Below are positions 51,093 through 61,128 of a DNA stretch of 64,000 nucleotides, one piece after another; position 1 is the stretch's first letter; each line of letters opens with the position of its first letter. The DNA is taken from the NCBI GenBank assembly GCA_018907035.1, contig JACCIC010000124.1:1530501-1594500 (forward strand). The letters are read 5' to 3'. A program made the position numbers and the translations under genes. Source of the stretch: Sycobia sp. Sy_11 (lineage: Eukaryota; Arthropoda; Insecta; Hymenoptera; Epichrysomallidae). The notes under the pieces are model-generated. The model saw only the letters and a program-made list of their open reading frames with translations, was not told the DNA's origin and did no database searches.

Positions 51093-54000
51093 TGCACGAA
51101 ATAATCGAAGTGGACCTGTCCTGCGCTTCGCGCAGCTAAATGCCAGAAGAGCACGAAGGGTCACTCCAGAGAGAAGATCAAAATGTGAGAAAAGAGGATT
51201 AGACATCCTGCTTCTCCAGGAGTCATACCAGTGTAGTGGCCGAATTGAGGGATTCGAACTGCACACACGGATGGTATATGTTGATGGGCAAATCCTCTGG
51301 CCGGCTATAGCATTCCTCAACCCCAAGGTGACAGTGTTAAAATTAACGCACTTAACAAATACACACTTCGCTGTAGTGTAGGTTAGGCTGCGTTCTTTAA
51401 CGATGTATGTGGTCAGTGGATACTTCCAGCTGAGCCACCAAATAGGGGTACACCTTACACACTTAAGTAAGGTGCTGCACGCACGTCGAGGGAGGATGGT
51501 GCTAATAGGTGCTGAATCCAATGCTAGATCCCCCCCTGTGGGGTTCTGATCACACCGACCGCAAAGGGAAGGAAATAGAAAATTTTACAGCGCAGTGGGA
51601 TCTCCGGATTGCCAATGTGCCAGGTAGTATCGCTACCGTCTCCAATGAAGTTGGAGAAGGACACGTGGACGTAACTCTTGTCACCACGAATCTCGAGATA
51701 CTCATCGCAGGATGAGCCGTCAGGGAGGACTGGACCTCGAGTGATCATAGAACGATCACGTACCACTTAATCGGAGCAAGCGCACCTGCAAGTTCAGATG
51801 CTGCAAATCAAGGTCAGAAACTAAAGCGATACTCCACACAGAAAGCGAACTGGGATACTTTCTACGCTGTACTCGAGGATGAATGGGACCAGGTCCCTAA
51901 AGAAATGCCCGGCTCCAAAATGGAGACAATTGAGAGAGTTCACTCACTGACAGCCACTTTGAGGAAAGGGTGCAATGCTGCCATACCGAGGAGTAGAGTG
52001 GCTTTTAGGAGGGTTCCCTGGTGGAACCCAGAATAAGATAGGTTGAAAAGGGCTAAAAATCGAGCTCGTCGAGTATTCCAGAAAGAGCATGATCCCGTCA
52101 GACGGGAGCATCTCAACAAAGAATACAAAGCGGCCAGAAAGGAGTATGTCTGTAGACTCAGGCATAGTAAAGAAACTAAATGGCAAAACTTTGTCACTGT
52201 AAAGGGTAATCAGAACCCCTGGTGTGTAGCTTACCGATTACAGGTGGGTAAGCTGTCCATTAAGGAGGTTGCTTGCAACGTCCGTCTGGATAATAACAAC
52301 AATACGATGGACTGAGTGAGCACCGCTATGGCAGTGCTAAACACCCTGTTCACTCCAGACAATATACAGGATGAAACGCAAGAGCAAAAAGATATGAGGT
52401 CCTTGGCTAACGCTCTCCCACCGAGGGGAGCCGAGGTCTAATTTAATCTCACTGAGTTGGATCAGGTCATGGCCAAGATGAAGCTGGGTAAGGCCCCAGA
52501 CCCAGACAGCTTCCACTTGGCCATCATTCGAACAGCACTGCCGACCATCAGGTAGGACCTGATCAACATCTATAACTCGTGTTTGAGATTTTCGGTCTTC
52601 CCTAATGAGTGGAAGGTTGGTCAAGTTGTCACAATCCGAAAGGGTGAGGACAAAGAACTTGAGGACCCTGCGTCCTACAGGCCCATTTGCCTCTTGCTAC
52701 TGTTCGGCAAAACTCTTGAGTCTCTGATACTAAACAAATTAAACGGGATCATTGAAACAAGGTTATCTCCAAGACAGTACGATTTCAGGAGAGGGCGATC
52801 CACTGAGGACGCCATTGTTCAGTTGCGTAAGTCTGAGTGAATCGAGCAGAAAATATATTGTAGCAATCTTCCTAGATATAAAGAGTGCCTTCGGCAATGT
52901 CTGGTGGCCAGCTATACTAACAACATTGAAAAGCAAAACATGCCCCAGGAGTCTCTAATAATTAATAAAAGATTACCTGAAGAACCGTCGAGTCTTCATA
53001 CGAGATGGCTTAGAGGAAGTACAACTTGGTGTCAGTAAAGGATGCCCGCAGGGATCCGTACTGGGTCCAACTCTGTGGAACCTTGACCTAGATCCCCTCC
53101 TTTGGCAGCTCTCAAGACAAGAGTGCGAAGTTATTGCGTATGCAGACGACATTCCACTCCTAGTAGAGGGAGACTCGTGTAGGAAAATCGAAAGTAATGG
53201 CCGGAGTTACATTGAAGAAGTGTAATCCTGGTGTCGCCTCAATAAAATGAGGCTGGCCTCTCAGAAGTGAGGAATGTTGATTTTGAGAGGTCACCTTCAC
53301 CGAAAGTCCCCCCCCCCCGAATTCCGGTCGGCAACTTGAGAGTAAAGAGATTAGAAAGCATACAATACCTTGGAATCCACTTCGGCGAACATCTTAAAAT
53401 CCGTTGCCATTTGAAAGCGGTACGATCCAAATTTGTTTAACAGGATTGGACGCCTGGCAAGATGGGAATGGGGCTCAAATTTAAGGCGCTTAGTACTATC
53501 GATACCGGGCTGTTCACACCTATTGCTACTTATGCAGCGGCAAGTTGGCATGATTTGATGTGTGTTGAACAGCAACGCAAGTTGGTAAGTACTGAAAGAC
53601 ACGCGCTCATTAGAGTCACCGGTGCATACAGAACCACCTCAATAGACGCCCTAGCAGTGATAGCGGGAAAACTCCCAAACGTGCTAGAATGTAGGCGTAG
53701 AGCGGAATTGTACGTTAACGGTAAAAATGCAGTGTCACCTGAGGACCAACATCGCGCCGCGAGAGAGATATCTGAAAGATACCTCGATGACTGGCAGTGG
53801 ATCTGGAATAACTCGACAAAAGGTAGGCTGATACATTCTTACCTACCTAGTGTCGGAGACAGATTTAAGGTAGACTAGATCATGCCGTCGCGATGGTTAA
53901 TCCAGTTCCTCACTGGACATAGTGACTTCGGGTCATATCTCTCTCGCTTTCATCTGAGAGAGAGAGAGCGATACATGTACATGTGGAGAGGTGGATACAT

Positions 54001-54212
54001 CAGAGCACGTCCTGACCGTCTGTCCCAAAGATCATGAAATTAGGATCAGGTTCCAACGAGATAACAATACCTCTATTGAGGTCAGAGCTCCATTGAGCCA
54101 AATACACTATAAAGCCTTCGAAAAACTAGCTAAAGAGCTCCTCGAGACAAAGGAGTCTCTCGAGGCAATAGAGAATTTGCTCGAAGCAGATACAATAGAG
54201 AAACCTGAATAG
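51092..54212 (+). pseudogene. LINE-A ORF2 (endonuclease and reverse transcriptase)
   Basis: It starts at an ATG overlapping the ORF1 stop, but that frame closes after 15 codons, so a frameshift is needed. The endonuclease spans about 51110-51790: FAQLNARRARR, LDILLLQESYQ and ESNARSPP, where the family usually has Asp before SNA; it ends in SDHRTITY. A linker follows at 52043-52315. RT fingers are at 52583-52840 (ELEDPASYRPICLLLLFGKT, then SPRQYDFRRGRSTEDAIVQL), palm A at about 52860 (IFLDIKSAF), motif B at 53033 (SKGCPQGSVLGPTLW) and the catalytic VIAYADDIPLLVEG at about 53134, intact. A thumb/connection region runs 53462-53878, then a C-terminal zinc region near 53975-54030, frameshifted. 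At least eight breaks in all. Confidence 0.88.
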
Positions 54213-54717
54213 GTAGGTAAGGAGCTGGCAGTAACAATCAAAGGAAAATATATACAGAGGATCATATACAAATATAACATAAATTTTTACATAAGAAAGA
54301 AAATACACTGATACGATGAACCGGCGCCATACACCGGTTCACAAAACTACAGATCAAGATACCGAAACCAATCACAATGTCAATACTCTAAATATACACA
54401 AATTTATATTCCTAAATAAGTAGATCAGCACTATACACTGGTCTACAAACTGTAAATATGTAATTCGGAATAATGAAATACCAGCCTATACACTGGTAAA
54501 ACAACTCTAGTCTGTAAATACAAGGTGCAATAAAAAGTGGTTCGGAACCCATTATAAACTGTAGGTCCACAAAAGTCGCAATGATGTACAGATCTACACC
54601 AATAAGTAAAGATCAGCAATTCTAAAAAGTTTTGGAGTACAACCGGCCGATAAAGCTAGGTGCGGCCGGGAATGTTTATATGTAACAAAGCATAACTGAG
54701 CGACCTTCGTTTTTTTT
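54213..54717 (+). promoter_or_regulatory. LINE-A 3' UTR with repeated covarying hairpins
   Basis: Three small stem-loops share an 8-9 nt loop like CACTATACA. AACCGG/CCGGTT lies at 54319-54339, TAGATCAG/CTGGTCTA at 54421-54445 and TACCAG/CTGGTA at 54479-54498. Related ones in copy 1b are at 42369-42393 (TAGACCGG/CCGGCCTA, one mismatch) and 42427-42446 (AACCAG/CTGGTT). Stem sequences differ but remain paired. A role in recognition of the RNA by the reverse transcriptase is an inference. Confidence 0.6.
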
Positions 54718-54735
54718 TGATGAACTAGCTACTGG

Positions 54736-55081
54736 CAAATTATAAGGTATAATATTTAAATATCCATATACATATTTATTTAGTTGCTATATAAGTAAAC
54801 CGGCACTATACACCGATCTACAGTCAACAAATAAGAAACCGCAATGTAAACTCATCAGTCTTTACACTGTTTAGGAACTCTAGTCTGTGTTAATAAGGTA
54901 CAATAAACAGTGGTTCGGAACCCACTATGAACTGGAGGTCCAGAAAAGTCGCAATGATGTACAGATCTGAAACTAAAAGAAAAGTTCAGCAAAAATGAAA
55001 AGATCTTGAGCACAACCGGCCGATAAAGCGAAGGTGCGGCCTGAGAATGTTTATGTTTAACGAAGCATAACTGAGCGCATG
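54736..55081 (+). mobile_element. Truncated LINE-A copy (3' UTR only)
   Basis: It matches the last ~300 bp of the LINE-A 3' UTR (CACTATACACCGATCTACAG, then CAATAAACAGTGGTTCGGAA, and the end AAGCATAACTGAGCG). It lies between the right target duplication of the full-length copy and LINE-M endonuclease sequence, so two LINE-A insertions hit nearly the same spot of LINE-M. The 5' border is unclear within 54736-54790. Confidence 0.82.
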
Positions 55082-56136
55082 TTGGGCGCTTGCCTGTATT
55101 TGCAATGTCTAACTCCAACGTAGCAAAGCTAACAAGAATAGCTCGTTCCCACGCACTAGTCTCAGCAATATCCCACTCTTTTGCCCAGGCGTTGAAATCC
55201 CCTCCAATGACAACAAGTAATGTACAGTTCTTCAAATTGAGAATTGTATCATCAAGAGTGCTTTGAAACCTATTAATGGTAATACTGGGCGATAGGTAAC
55301 TGTTATATTTTCTTATACCGTCTACCTCCACCTAAGTAAAATATGGTTTCGCAGGTGACATCCTAGTGGATATATTCCCTTTACCACTCAACCAAACTGT
55401 TGCACTACCGATGCTGTCCTTAACCTAAGTAGGTACTTGGATATCACTGTACTGTTCACTGATCAGAATGTCGGCCTTCTGTTCATCGACTAGCTGAAAC
55501 AAGAGATCCTGTGCTACTTAGCAGTGATTCAGGTTCAATTGGAGAACCCTAACCATTTTCAGTCCTTACTTCTTCCTCCACTGCCAATTGCCTTTTGATA
55601 GCTCGCATTCTTTGGTCTTGTGCCCTTGCAGTCCTTTCCTAGATGCCACATTTCTTGACATCGGAAACATCGGGTTATTCGTTGTCGAACACGGCAGTAT
55701 ACCCATCCAAGTTTCGTTTTGGTGGCCTTCAGTAGTTTATTAGTGATAATACAGGCTCTAGAGAAGAAGCTGCTTGTGTGTTTAAATATTATTTTCTAAT
55801 TCTCACATTATGAGCAGTCACACAAGCTACGCGTAATGTCCCATTTATTGCTACAACGACTTTCTCTATTGAACTAGCTTTATCCATATCCAGGACACTT
55901 ATAACTTCCTTATGAGTTAGTAACATCACTTCTGCCGTTTTCTTCAAGGTACAGGTAAGCCCTACTGTAAATTTCGTCGTTTCCTTATTAGACCTACGAA
56001 GCTGTAGCAATAATATTCCCGCGCGAGTGCGCTTTATTTTTGTAATATTTTGTCCAAGGTTCTGTAAAGAAGGTTCGGCTTTACCTTGTTTTAAAATGTC
56101 AGCATAGTAGGTATTGTCAGTTGCCTTAACATGCAT
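55082..56136 (-). pseudogene. LINE-M (R1-type), 5' half: gag-like ORF1 and endonuclease
   Basis: Minus strand. ORF1 piece 55789-56136 has TYYADILKQGKAEPSLQNLG, then IKRTRAGILLLQLRRSNKET and a VISVLDMDKASSIEKVVVAI segment, as in R1-type gag proteins. A CCHC knuckle, CFRCQEMWHLGKDC, lies at about 55610-55670. The ORF2 endonuclease begins near 55540 and its best part is 55082-55331: LLVVIGGDFNAWAKEWDIAE with the catalytic-type DFNA motif, then LELDIANTGKRPT, after which the LINE-A insertions interrupt. The next expected segment (SSSIVDWTF) is at about 49530. Broken by stops throughout. Confidence 0.85.
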
Positions 56137-56855
56137 CGTTTTCTGAGCCAGCCCTTTCTAGTTAAACGTGACCGGTTTATTTTCGCTTCTACCTTGGAAC
56201 TCCGCGGTTATTACACTGCTTTTGTTCATCTGTTTTATCACTTCTCATTCCTGCTCAGTTAATATTGCAGAACCTGCGCAGCTATATCGTGAGTGTGGCT
56301 ATCCCCCAAATCCAAGGAGCCAGTGTCGAACACCGGGGCTTTCATCCGATCCCACTTTCCATATATTTGTGTTTACATTCGGAGTTCCTTCCCCTAGTCT
56401 TTGGTCCAAGGGGCATATTTTGTTTTTGCCCTATCCTCTCTGCTCAGTAATGTCTTAAACATTGTAACATACCAAAAAATAAGCGAGAGCAAGCTTTCCC
56501 GTATCCGCCACCTGAGGACACGCTGGGTAGCCTAGACAAGCCGCTGATGCATGTGCGTGTGTGTGTGTGTGTGTGTGAATTTCAAAGGATTTAATGAAAG
56601 ATTATAGGTTTTTCAACAATATGTGAACGTATACAAATAAACTTAAAGTATTTATAAAATCTTTAGTTGAAGATAATTTTAAATTTATAACAGCATAATA
56701 TGTAAAATGTATGTGCAAGACGAAATAATTAAATAACATTTTACTTAAACCGAGGTGTACTTATTGATTAATTCACGTTAGCAAAATTATATTTACAAAA
56801 TTAATTTGCATATTAAAAGTATAATCCTTTTATAATTTCTTATTACTTAAATTAT
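56137..56855. other. No gene recognised; (GT)n run
   Basis: The upstream part may be the decayed start of LINE-M (5' UTR or ORF1 N-terminus). A GT run is at about 56553-56576. The rest is AT-rich. Confidence 0.4.
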
Positions 56856-56859
56856 AAAC

Positions 56860-57605
56860 TCTCTCTATTTGTCTAACAATTGTAAGAGCTATCAAATCCA
56901 AGCCACTTGACGAAAACTTTTCTGATCGATACTTGTTTTCTAAAAGCTCTTGTTCAAAGAACAAGAGCTCATCCATTGATGGGTTGATTTTTATAATCTT
57001 TTTAATAGTAAGTAGTCGAATTTGTTGCTGCAACTCTGTTGATGGTGAATATTTCTGCAGACCAGTTAGCTGGTTATGCTTTCTCAGAACTCTGGTTCAG
57101 TTTACTCACTGGTACTACATCTACAACTTTAATTTTATTAATTTTTTCCTTATTTTTGTTCTGCCAAGTCATGTTCAATTCGTTTTTCCAAGTACAGTAA
57201 CATTTCTGAACTATTTGCTGCTGTAACATCCTTCAGTTTCATATCGATAGTTCTATGCTTTGTCGTATTATGAGTAGTAATTAAATTTGGTAAAATATTA
57301 ATTCATTTATGATTTCCACGAAGGCTAAACTCCACATTTTTTCTTTCAATGTATGATTGAAACGCTCGCATATATATTCTTTTAGATTACTATATCTTAT
57401 CTATAACTAATATTATTTTTTCTCATTAGTTCTTGAAAATCTAGATGGTAAAATACTTTACCTCTATTTGTATGCAGATTCTTTGGTACACGTCCATGCT
57501 TGAGAATAATATTAAAAGTTGCTTTCACATCTTTACCGGTTTTTCGCTTCACAGGTTCAGCTCATGCAAACTTAAATTAGGTACCTATGACTGTAATCAT
57601 CTATT
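56860..57605 (-). pseudogene. Retroviral-type integrase of the Maverick/Polinton element
   Basis: Three-frame reading of the minus strand gives the rve core (WAEPVKRKTGKDV near 57545; then GRVPKNLHTNRGKVFYHLDF near 57460-57510, where Asn stands at the position usually held by a catalytic Asp). The end of the core is near 57310-57380, with a HRTIDMKLKDVTAAN segment at about 57250. A C-terminal chromo-like region follows (KVVDVVPVSKLN near 57120 and NWSAEIFTINRVAATNS near 57040), ending in 56860-57033. The enzyme would insert the element into host DNA; here frameshifts, stops and the altered residue make it dead. A retrotransposon integrase is the alternative, but the neighbours argue for Maverick. 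Confidence 0.7.
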
Positions 57606-57721
57606 TGTATACTTTATTTTCTGTACATTGACTGTTATTACTAATACATTGATTGCCTTCACTTTATTCTAGCTTACGTCCAAATACGTAAATAAATAAA
57701 CGGATTGCAGTATTGTATTTA

Positions 57722-57850
57722 TAGATTAATCAATAAATATTTTTACCAGTCTTACAGTATTTACAGTATAATATATTAACTAAAATAATGACAGTCAGAC
57801 TGTTCTTGTTTATTATCACCACTGACGAAACTGAAATAGAACTTATTACT
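57722..57850 (-). mobile_element. Penelope pseudo-LTR fragment (reverse)
   Basis: AAATATTTTTACCAGTCTTA, then ATAATGACAGTCAGACTGTT, matches 62463-62600 in the same orientation and is the reverse complement of 58228-58310. It lacks the hammerhead-like end. Confidence 0.65.
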
Positions 57851-58004
57851 AAAAAGAAATTAGATTGTAACGTTTCTCATCCCCCTCGAGATAGCCTACG
57901 TGGTATCCTCCAGGGTAATTTGAGAGGGGAGGAAGTATTTTCAAGAGCGGACGGCGAATCGGGTACAATAATAACTGTTAGTTCCTGAGATAGTTAATTA
58001 AACA

Positions 58005-58310
58005 GTTTAGTTCCTGAGGATGAAGGGTAGCGGTTCGAACGTCGGGCGCCAAAGGTAAATTTAAATTTAACGCGGTGGGAGTAGTCAGGTTGTCCTTTAC
58101 TAACATAGAATATTTTTTTCATTATTTTTATTTCATTTATTATTTTTATTTTATTTATTGTTAATTTTATTTTTATATTTAATTGTTAATTTTTTATATA
58201 AATTATTATAGTAATAAGTTTTATTTCAGATTCTTCGGGGGTGACTCTAAACAAGGACAGTCTAACTGTTATCATTTTAGTTAATATATTATTTTAGTTG
58301 TATATTTCAT
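58005..58310 (+). mobile_element. Penelope pseudo-LTR fragment (forward)
   Basis: It starts with the hammerhead-like motif (58013-58045). GTCAGGTTGTCCTTTACTAA, a T/A-rich stretch and a tail GGGGGTGACTCTAAACAAGG follow. The order matches the reverse complement of 62463-62798. Together with 57722-57850 it forms an inverted pair, an arrangement known for Penelope-like elements. Confidence 0.7.
58013..58045 (+). ncRNA. Hammerhead-ribozyme-like motif (degenerate)
   Basis: CCTGAGGATGAAGGGTAGCG, then GTTCGAACGTCGG. CTGAGGA fits the CUGANGA core box; the second box reads GAAC where GAAA is needed. The partner copy on the minus strand (62762-62798) has an intact GGGAAAC box and a clean ACCG-TAG-CGGT stem II, but a damaged first box. 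Hammerheads are known from Penelope-like elements; cleavage ability of these copies is doubtful. Confidence 0.45.
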
Positions 58311-58329
58311 TCGTGTGATTCTGATTTCC

Positions 58330-59200
58330 CACAGATCTTTCAGTTAAAAATACCCTTACTCGATTTACTAATTCATTTGGGTTATTCATAGTAATTTGGG
58401 TTATTCCAGTAGACATAGTCTAAGGGCATATTTTTTTATATAATTTTAAATCGAGGTAAAATATATTCTGCTTTTGTCATAAACATGGGTAAAATAATTT
58501 CTACAAATTTTTTATTTTTCATTACACAATTCCTATTTTTATCATAAACTTTTTTATGAGTATTGTATATTTCGAGAATTTTTTGATAAGTTTGACGATC
58601 GTTATTGTTAACATCTGGTAATTTTCTAACAATAGTTCTAACAATCGATTAGTTATGGGGTATTTTTTATTATTACGATATTACCGTTGGCGAAATTTAT
58701 TGGTAAATGTTCAATCATAAGATCATTATTCTCCTTATGTAAATGCTACGCAAAATCAAGAAATGTATGGCGTTAAGGTCCACCATACTTAGATATTTTT
58801 CAAGACTTTTATTATGTTGCTCAATATCACTCTCATCTGATTCGAAAGAAGTATTAATGTTATTGTCAGTGCTTTGACCATTTAGTAGAGTGTCATTATT
58901 ACTACTATCAGTATTAGTATCATAATTACCCTCATCATCAGACAATAATTCTTTACTTTTTTTCCCTGTTTAGAGGAAGATAAATAGTACTTCTCTTCTT
59001 TATTAATATTTGATACATTAGACATTTTTGCTAGAGTAATGGGTTTATTCAGAGGAGTAACGATTTGTTTGAAGATTTCGCCTAATGCATTTTCTACATT
59101 CGCTCGATCATATGTTAATAATTTATATTTACGTCTTATTGCTTTACGTGATATGGCTAGTTGACGCAATATAGTTTTTTTCTCGCTGATAGTCGGTCAT
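58330..59200 (-). pseudogene. Coiled-coil protein gene of the Maverick-like element
   Basis: Minus strand. The N-terminal part (58882-59169) begins MRQLAISRKAIRRKYKLLTY and continues with NALGEIFKQIVTPL, a basic helical region. A change of frame leads to a Ser/Asp/Asn-rich acidic linker (58715-58945; SDDEGNYDTNTDSSNNDT). A decayed C-terminal region at 58330-58700, with short conserved-looking words (PDVNNNDRQTYQKILEIYNT), follows. I recognise this arrangement as recurring next to the ATPase in arthropod Maverick-type elements, but cannot name its function; a virion role is a guess. Confidence 0.5.
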
Positions 59201-59237
59201 GTTGAGTGTTTAACTTTTAAAATCAAAACGTTCGACA

Positions 59238-59247
59238 TTTTTATATA

Positions 59248-59302
<55 letters not shown>
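59238..59302. repeat. (AT)n microsatellite
   Basis: A long AT run between the coiled-coil gene and the ATPase. Confidence 0.95.
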
Positions 59303-59303
<1 letters not shown>

Positions 59304-59611
59304 AATATAAGTTTTGTGTTCTAATTAGGGCTAATAAAAACTCAATTTGTTTTTAATGTACAATGAAAGTTCATAAGTCAAAGAATTATATAAACATAAC
59401 AAATCAAGTACAAATTAAAATTTCTGTCCGAATTTATTATAAAAATAGGATTATGTCTGAATACATTTTGCTAAGAAATACATTTGTCTTCTTTTTTATT
59501 AACTGTTTGACTGATATTACATCGTATAAAAAGTAGTGTGTTCTTTAAAATTATTGTCATATTTAATACATTCACTTTATCCCAATTAAAAGTATGTTCA
59601 ACATATTTATG

Positions 59612-60200
59612 TTATGCTATATTTATAGCAAAACAGTCGAACCCTTTTCTATTTCTACCATAATTTATGTTTTCATCATTATCAATGACTATAACACTAT
59701 GTTTATCATTATTGCAAAAATTTGAACATATGTTTTTAAATTTTAAAAACATGTTTGAATTTACAAGTTCGAGATTTATATATTTTAAATTAGCCTCATC
59801 TTGTCGAAACAATAAAAGTAAATTAACATTATTCCTTACAAGATATTTTGGAACGTATGCATAGGACTGACAAAGATAAGCAGTATCAACATTCTTATGC
59901 CTTCCCATGGAAAAGTAATACTGTCCTATTTTTCGCAAGCAAGGTCATCGAAAATCATAATAAAATTAGGAAGTACGTTGTCAGGTGATACTACTGCTTC
60001 ATGTTCACCGAAGAAAAAATATTGTACACCCTCTATTGGACTTAAAAAGTTTTTCTAAATACTTGTATTTTGGTTGATTTAATGATTTTGAATAAATGTA
60101 TAGATTTTCAAATCTAACACCATTCGGATGAGTTATAAGAGTCAAAAACTATTGGTTTTTCCAAAATTCGAAGGTTCACAAATCACTACTCGTATAGTAT
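59612..60200 (-). pseudogene. DNA-packaging ATPase (A32/FtsK-like) of the Maverick-like element
   Basis: Such ATPases pump genomes into capsids. On the minus strand, EPSNFGKTN at 60151-60177 is a Walker A loop (its first Gly is Glu here). About 60 residues later, FIMIFDDL at 59941-59970 is a Walker B with two Asp. After a one-base frameshift the frame 59612-59938 continues with QYYFSMGRHKN, AYLCQSYAYVPKYLVRNN and NVNLLLLFRQDEANLKYI, the glutamine-containing sensor region typical of this clade. It ends NRKGFDCFAINIA near a TAG. The region between Walker A and B is disrupted. The open frame on the opposite strand (60128-60361) is a shadow. An FtsK-like cellular protein is unlikely given the neighbours. 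Confidence 0.72.
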
Positions 60201-60395
60201 CCGGTAGTAAATTTCAATGTTGTTTACTTTTTATCTTCTCTATCAAAGCGTCAAAAATTATAACTGGTAATTTTGACAACTACTCTTTGAATTCTATATC
60301 GTACATCACGGTTTTTACTGAAACTGTGAGAGTAGAGTATAAACAGCAGACTTGTATATAAATTGGTGTAGTATCATTTTAACTTTCCATACAGA

Positions 60396-60767
60396 ATGAT
60401 CGTACATAAACGAGGAGGTAGTGGAGTATTTAATAAGATACTTAGTGAATTACCTATTAAACTGGATTTAACAGATTATCAATACTGTGATCCTGAGACA
60501 CAATTGAAGAAACGTATATCTCATGGTGATCCTGAGATAAATTTCCTTGATTCTGCTTGCAACGATCACGACATAGCATATTTCAATATTGTTAACGATA
60601 TGCAAGCGATGCATGTCGCGGATCAAACTCTCACAGACAAAGCATGCTTGCGTCTTAAATCAAAGGATGTGAGTATGGTTGCAAAGGCTACTGGGCATAA
60701 AGTCTATAATGCAATGAAACTTAAAGTAAAGTTAGGAATGGGAGGAAACAAAAATAACAAACAATAA
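60396..60767 (+). CDS. Phospholipase A2-like domain protein of the Maverick-like element (123 aa, intact frame)
   Basis: An uninterrupted frame from ATG 60396 to TAA 60767. Residues 1-20 are basic and Gly-rich (HKRGGSGVF). Residues 20-75 form a PLA2-like core: a Tyr-Cys loop (YQYCDPETQL), a GDPEINFLDSACNDHDIAYF segment with the His-Asp pair used in catalysis, then helices with a second Cys. A Lys/Asn-rich tail follows. Virion-associated PLA2 domains help some small DNA viruses leave endosomes; a similar role here is inference. In the presumed calcium loop, Asp and Glu occupy positions where the family usually has Gly, so activity is doubtful. Open in full amid broken genes, but short enough for that to be luck. 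It is divergent from the ATPase (head to head). Confidence 0.7.
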   Translation: MIVHKRGGSGVFNKILSELPIKLDLTDYQYCDPETQLKKRISHGDPEINFLDSACNDHDIAYFNIVNDMQAMHVADQTLTDKACLRLKSKDVSMVAKATGHKVYNAMKLKVKLGMGGNKNNKQ

Positions 60768-60786
60768 ACCAATATTGAAAAACAAA

Positions 60787-61128
60787 ATGAAATCTGCTGC
60801 ATATTCTATGATTTCAAGTTCGTGTTCTCAAAAATTAGTTCGCACATTAAAGGGCGCTCGCTCGAGCAGGGGATGCTACTGGAATAGTCAAGGCTGTTAA
60901 TGATGCAAAAAAATAAAGTAAGGATTGGAACAAAATCGGAGACATGACAAAATAGTGGGAGTAATTGATCTTGGAAACGGTCTTTATTTAAAACTTTATA
61001 ATAAACGTTATGGTCTTTACTTAAAACCGTATAAAAGTAATTGGAGAGATCTCTATTTCAAACCGTATATAGGCAAAGGATTAAAAGAAAAGCGTCATTG
61101 TAGAATTGCCAGATCGAGCACTATGTAA
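60787..61128 (+). pseudogene. pX-like virion gene of the Maverick-like element
   Basis: It follows the PLA2 gene by 19 bp on the same strand. A first ATG at 60787 opens a short frame; after a frameshift comes TGIVKAVNDAKK (near 60880), then an AsnArgArgHis stretch. Three copies of a G-L-Y-L-K-[PL]-Y type repeat follow (60976-61080: GNGLYLKLY, YGLYLKPYK, DLYFKPY). A small glycine/alanine protein with this repeat, next to a protease, is a recurring feature of adintovirus-type elements as I recall them. Several stops break it. Confidence 0.5.

Larger units (their letters stand above)
49542..54717 (+). mobile_element. LINE-A, nearly full-length R1-type non-LTR retrotransposon
   Basis: A 5.2-kb element bracketed by an 18-bp target-site duplication and ending in a T run (54710-54718). 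The 5' UTR (about 49546-50028) starts AAAATACCAACTGTTTACGT, the same start as copy 1b, so the 5' end is genuine. It has two ORFs (gag-like 50029-51092, pol-like 51092-54212) and a ~500-bp 3' UTR with hairpins. Assignment to the R1 group rests on the CCHC knuckles in ORF1, the apurinic-type endonuclease, YADD RT, a C-terminal Cys/His motif and the absence of RNase H; a related clade cannot be excluded. Both ORFs carry stops and frameshifts, so this copy is dead. It inserted into LINE-M. Confidence 0.9.

Noticed and set aside
58025..58050. GGTTCGAACG string resembling a tRNA T arm
   Set aside because: It belongs to the Penelope pseudo-LTR motif, recurs at 62762-62798, and has no tRNA cloverleaf around it.
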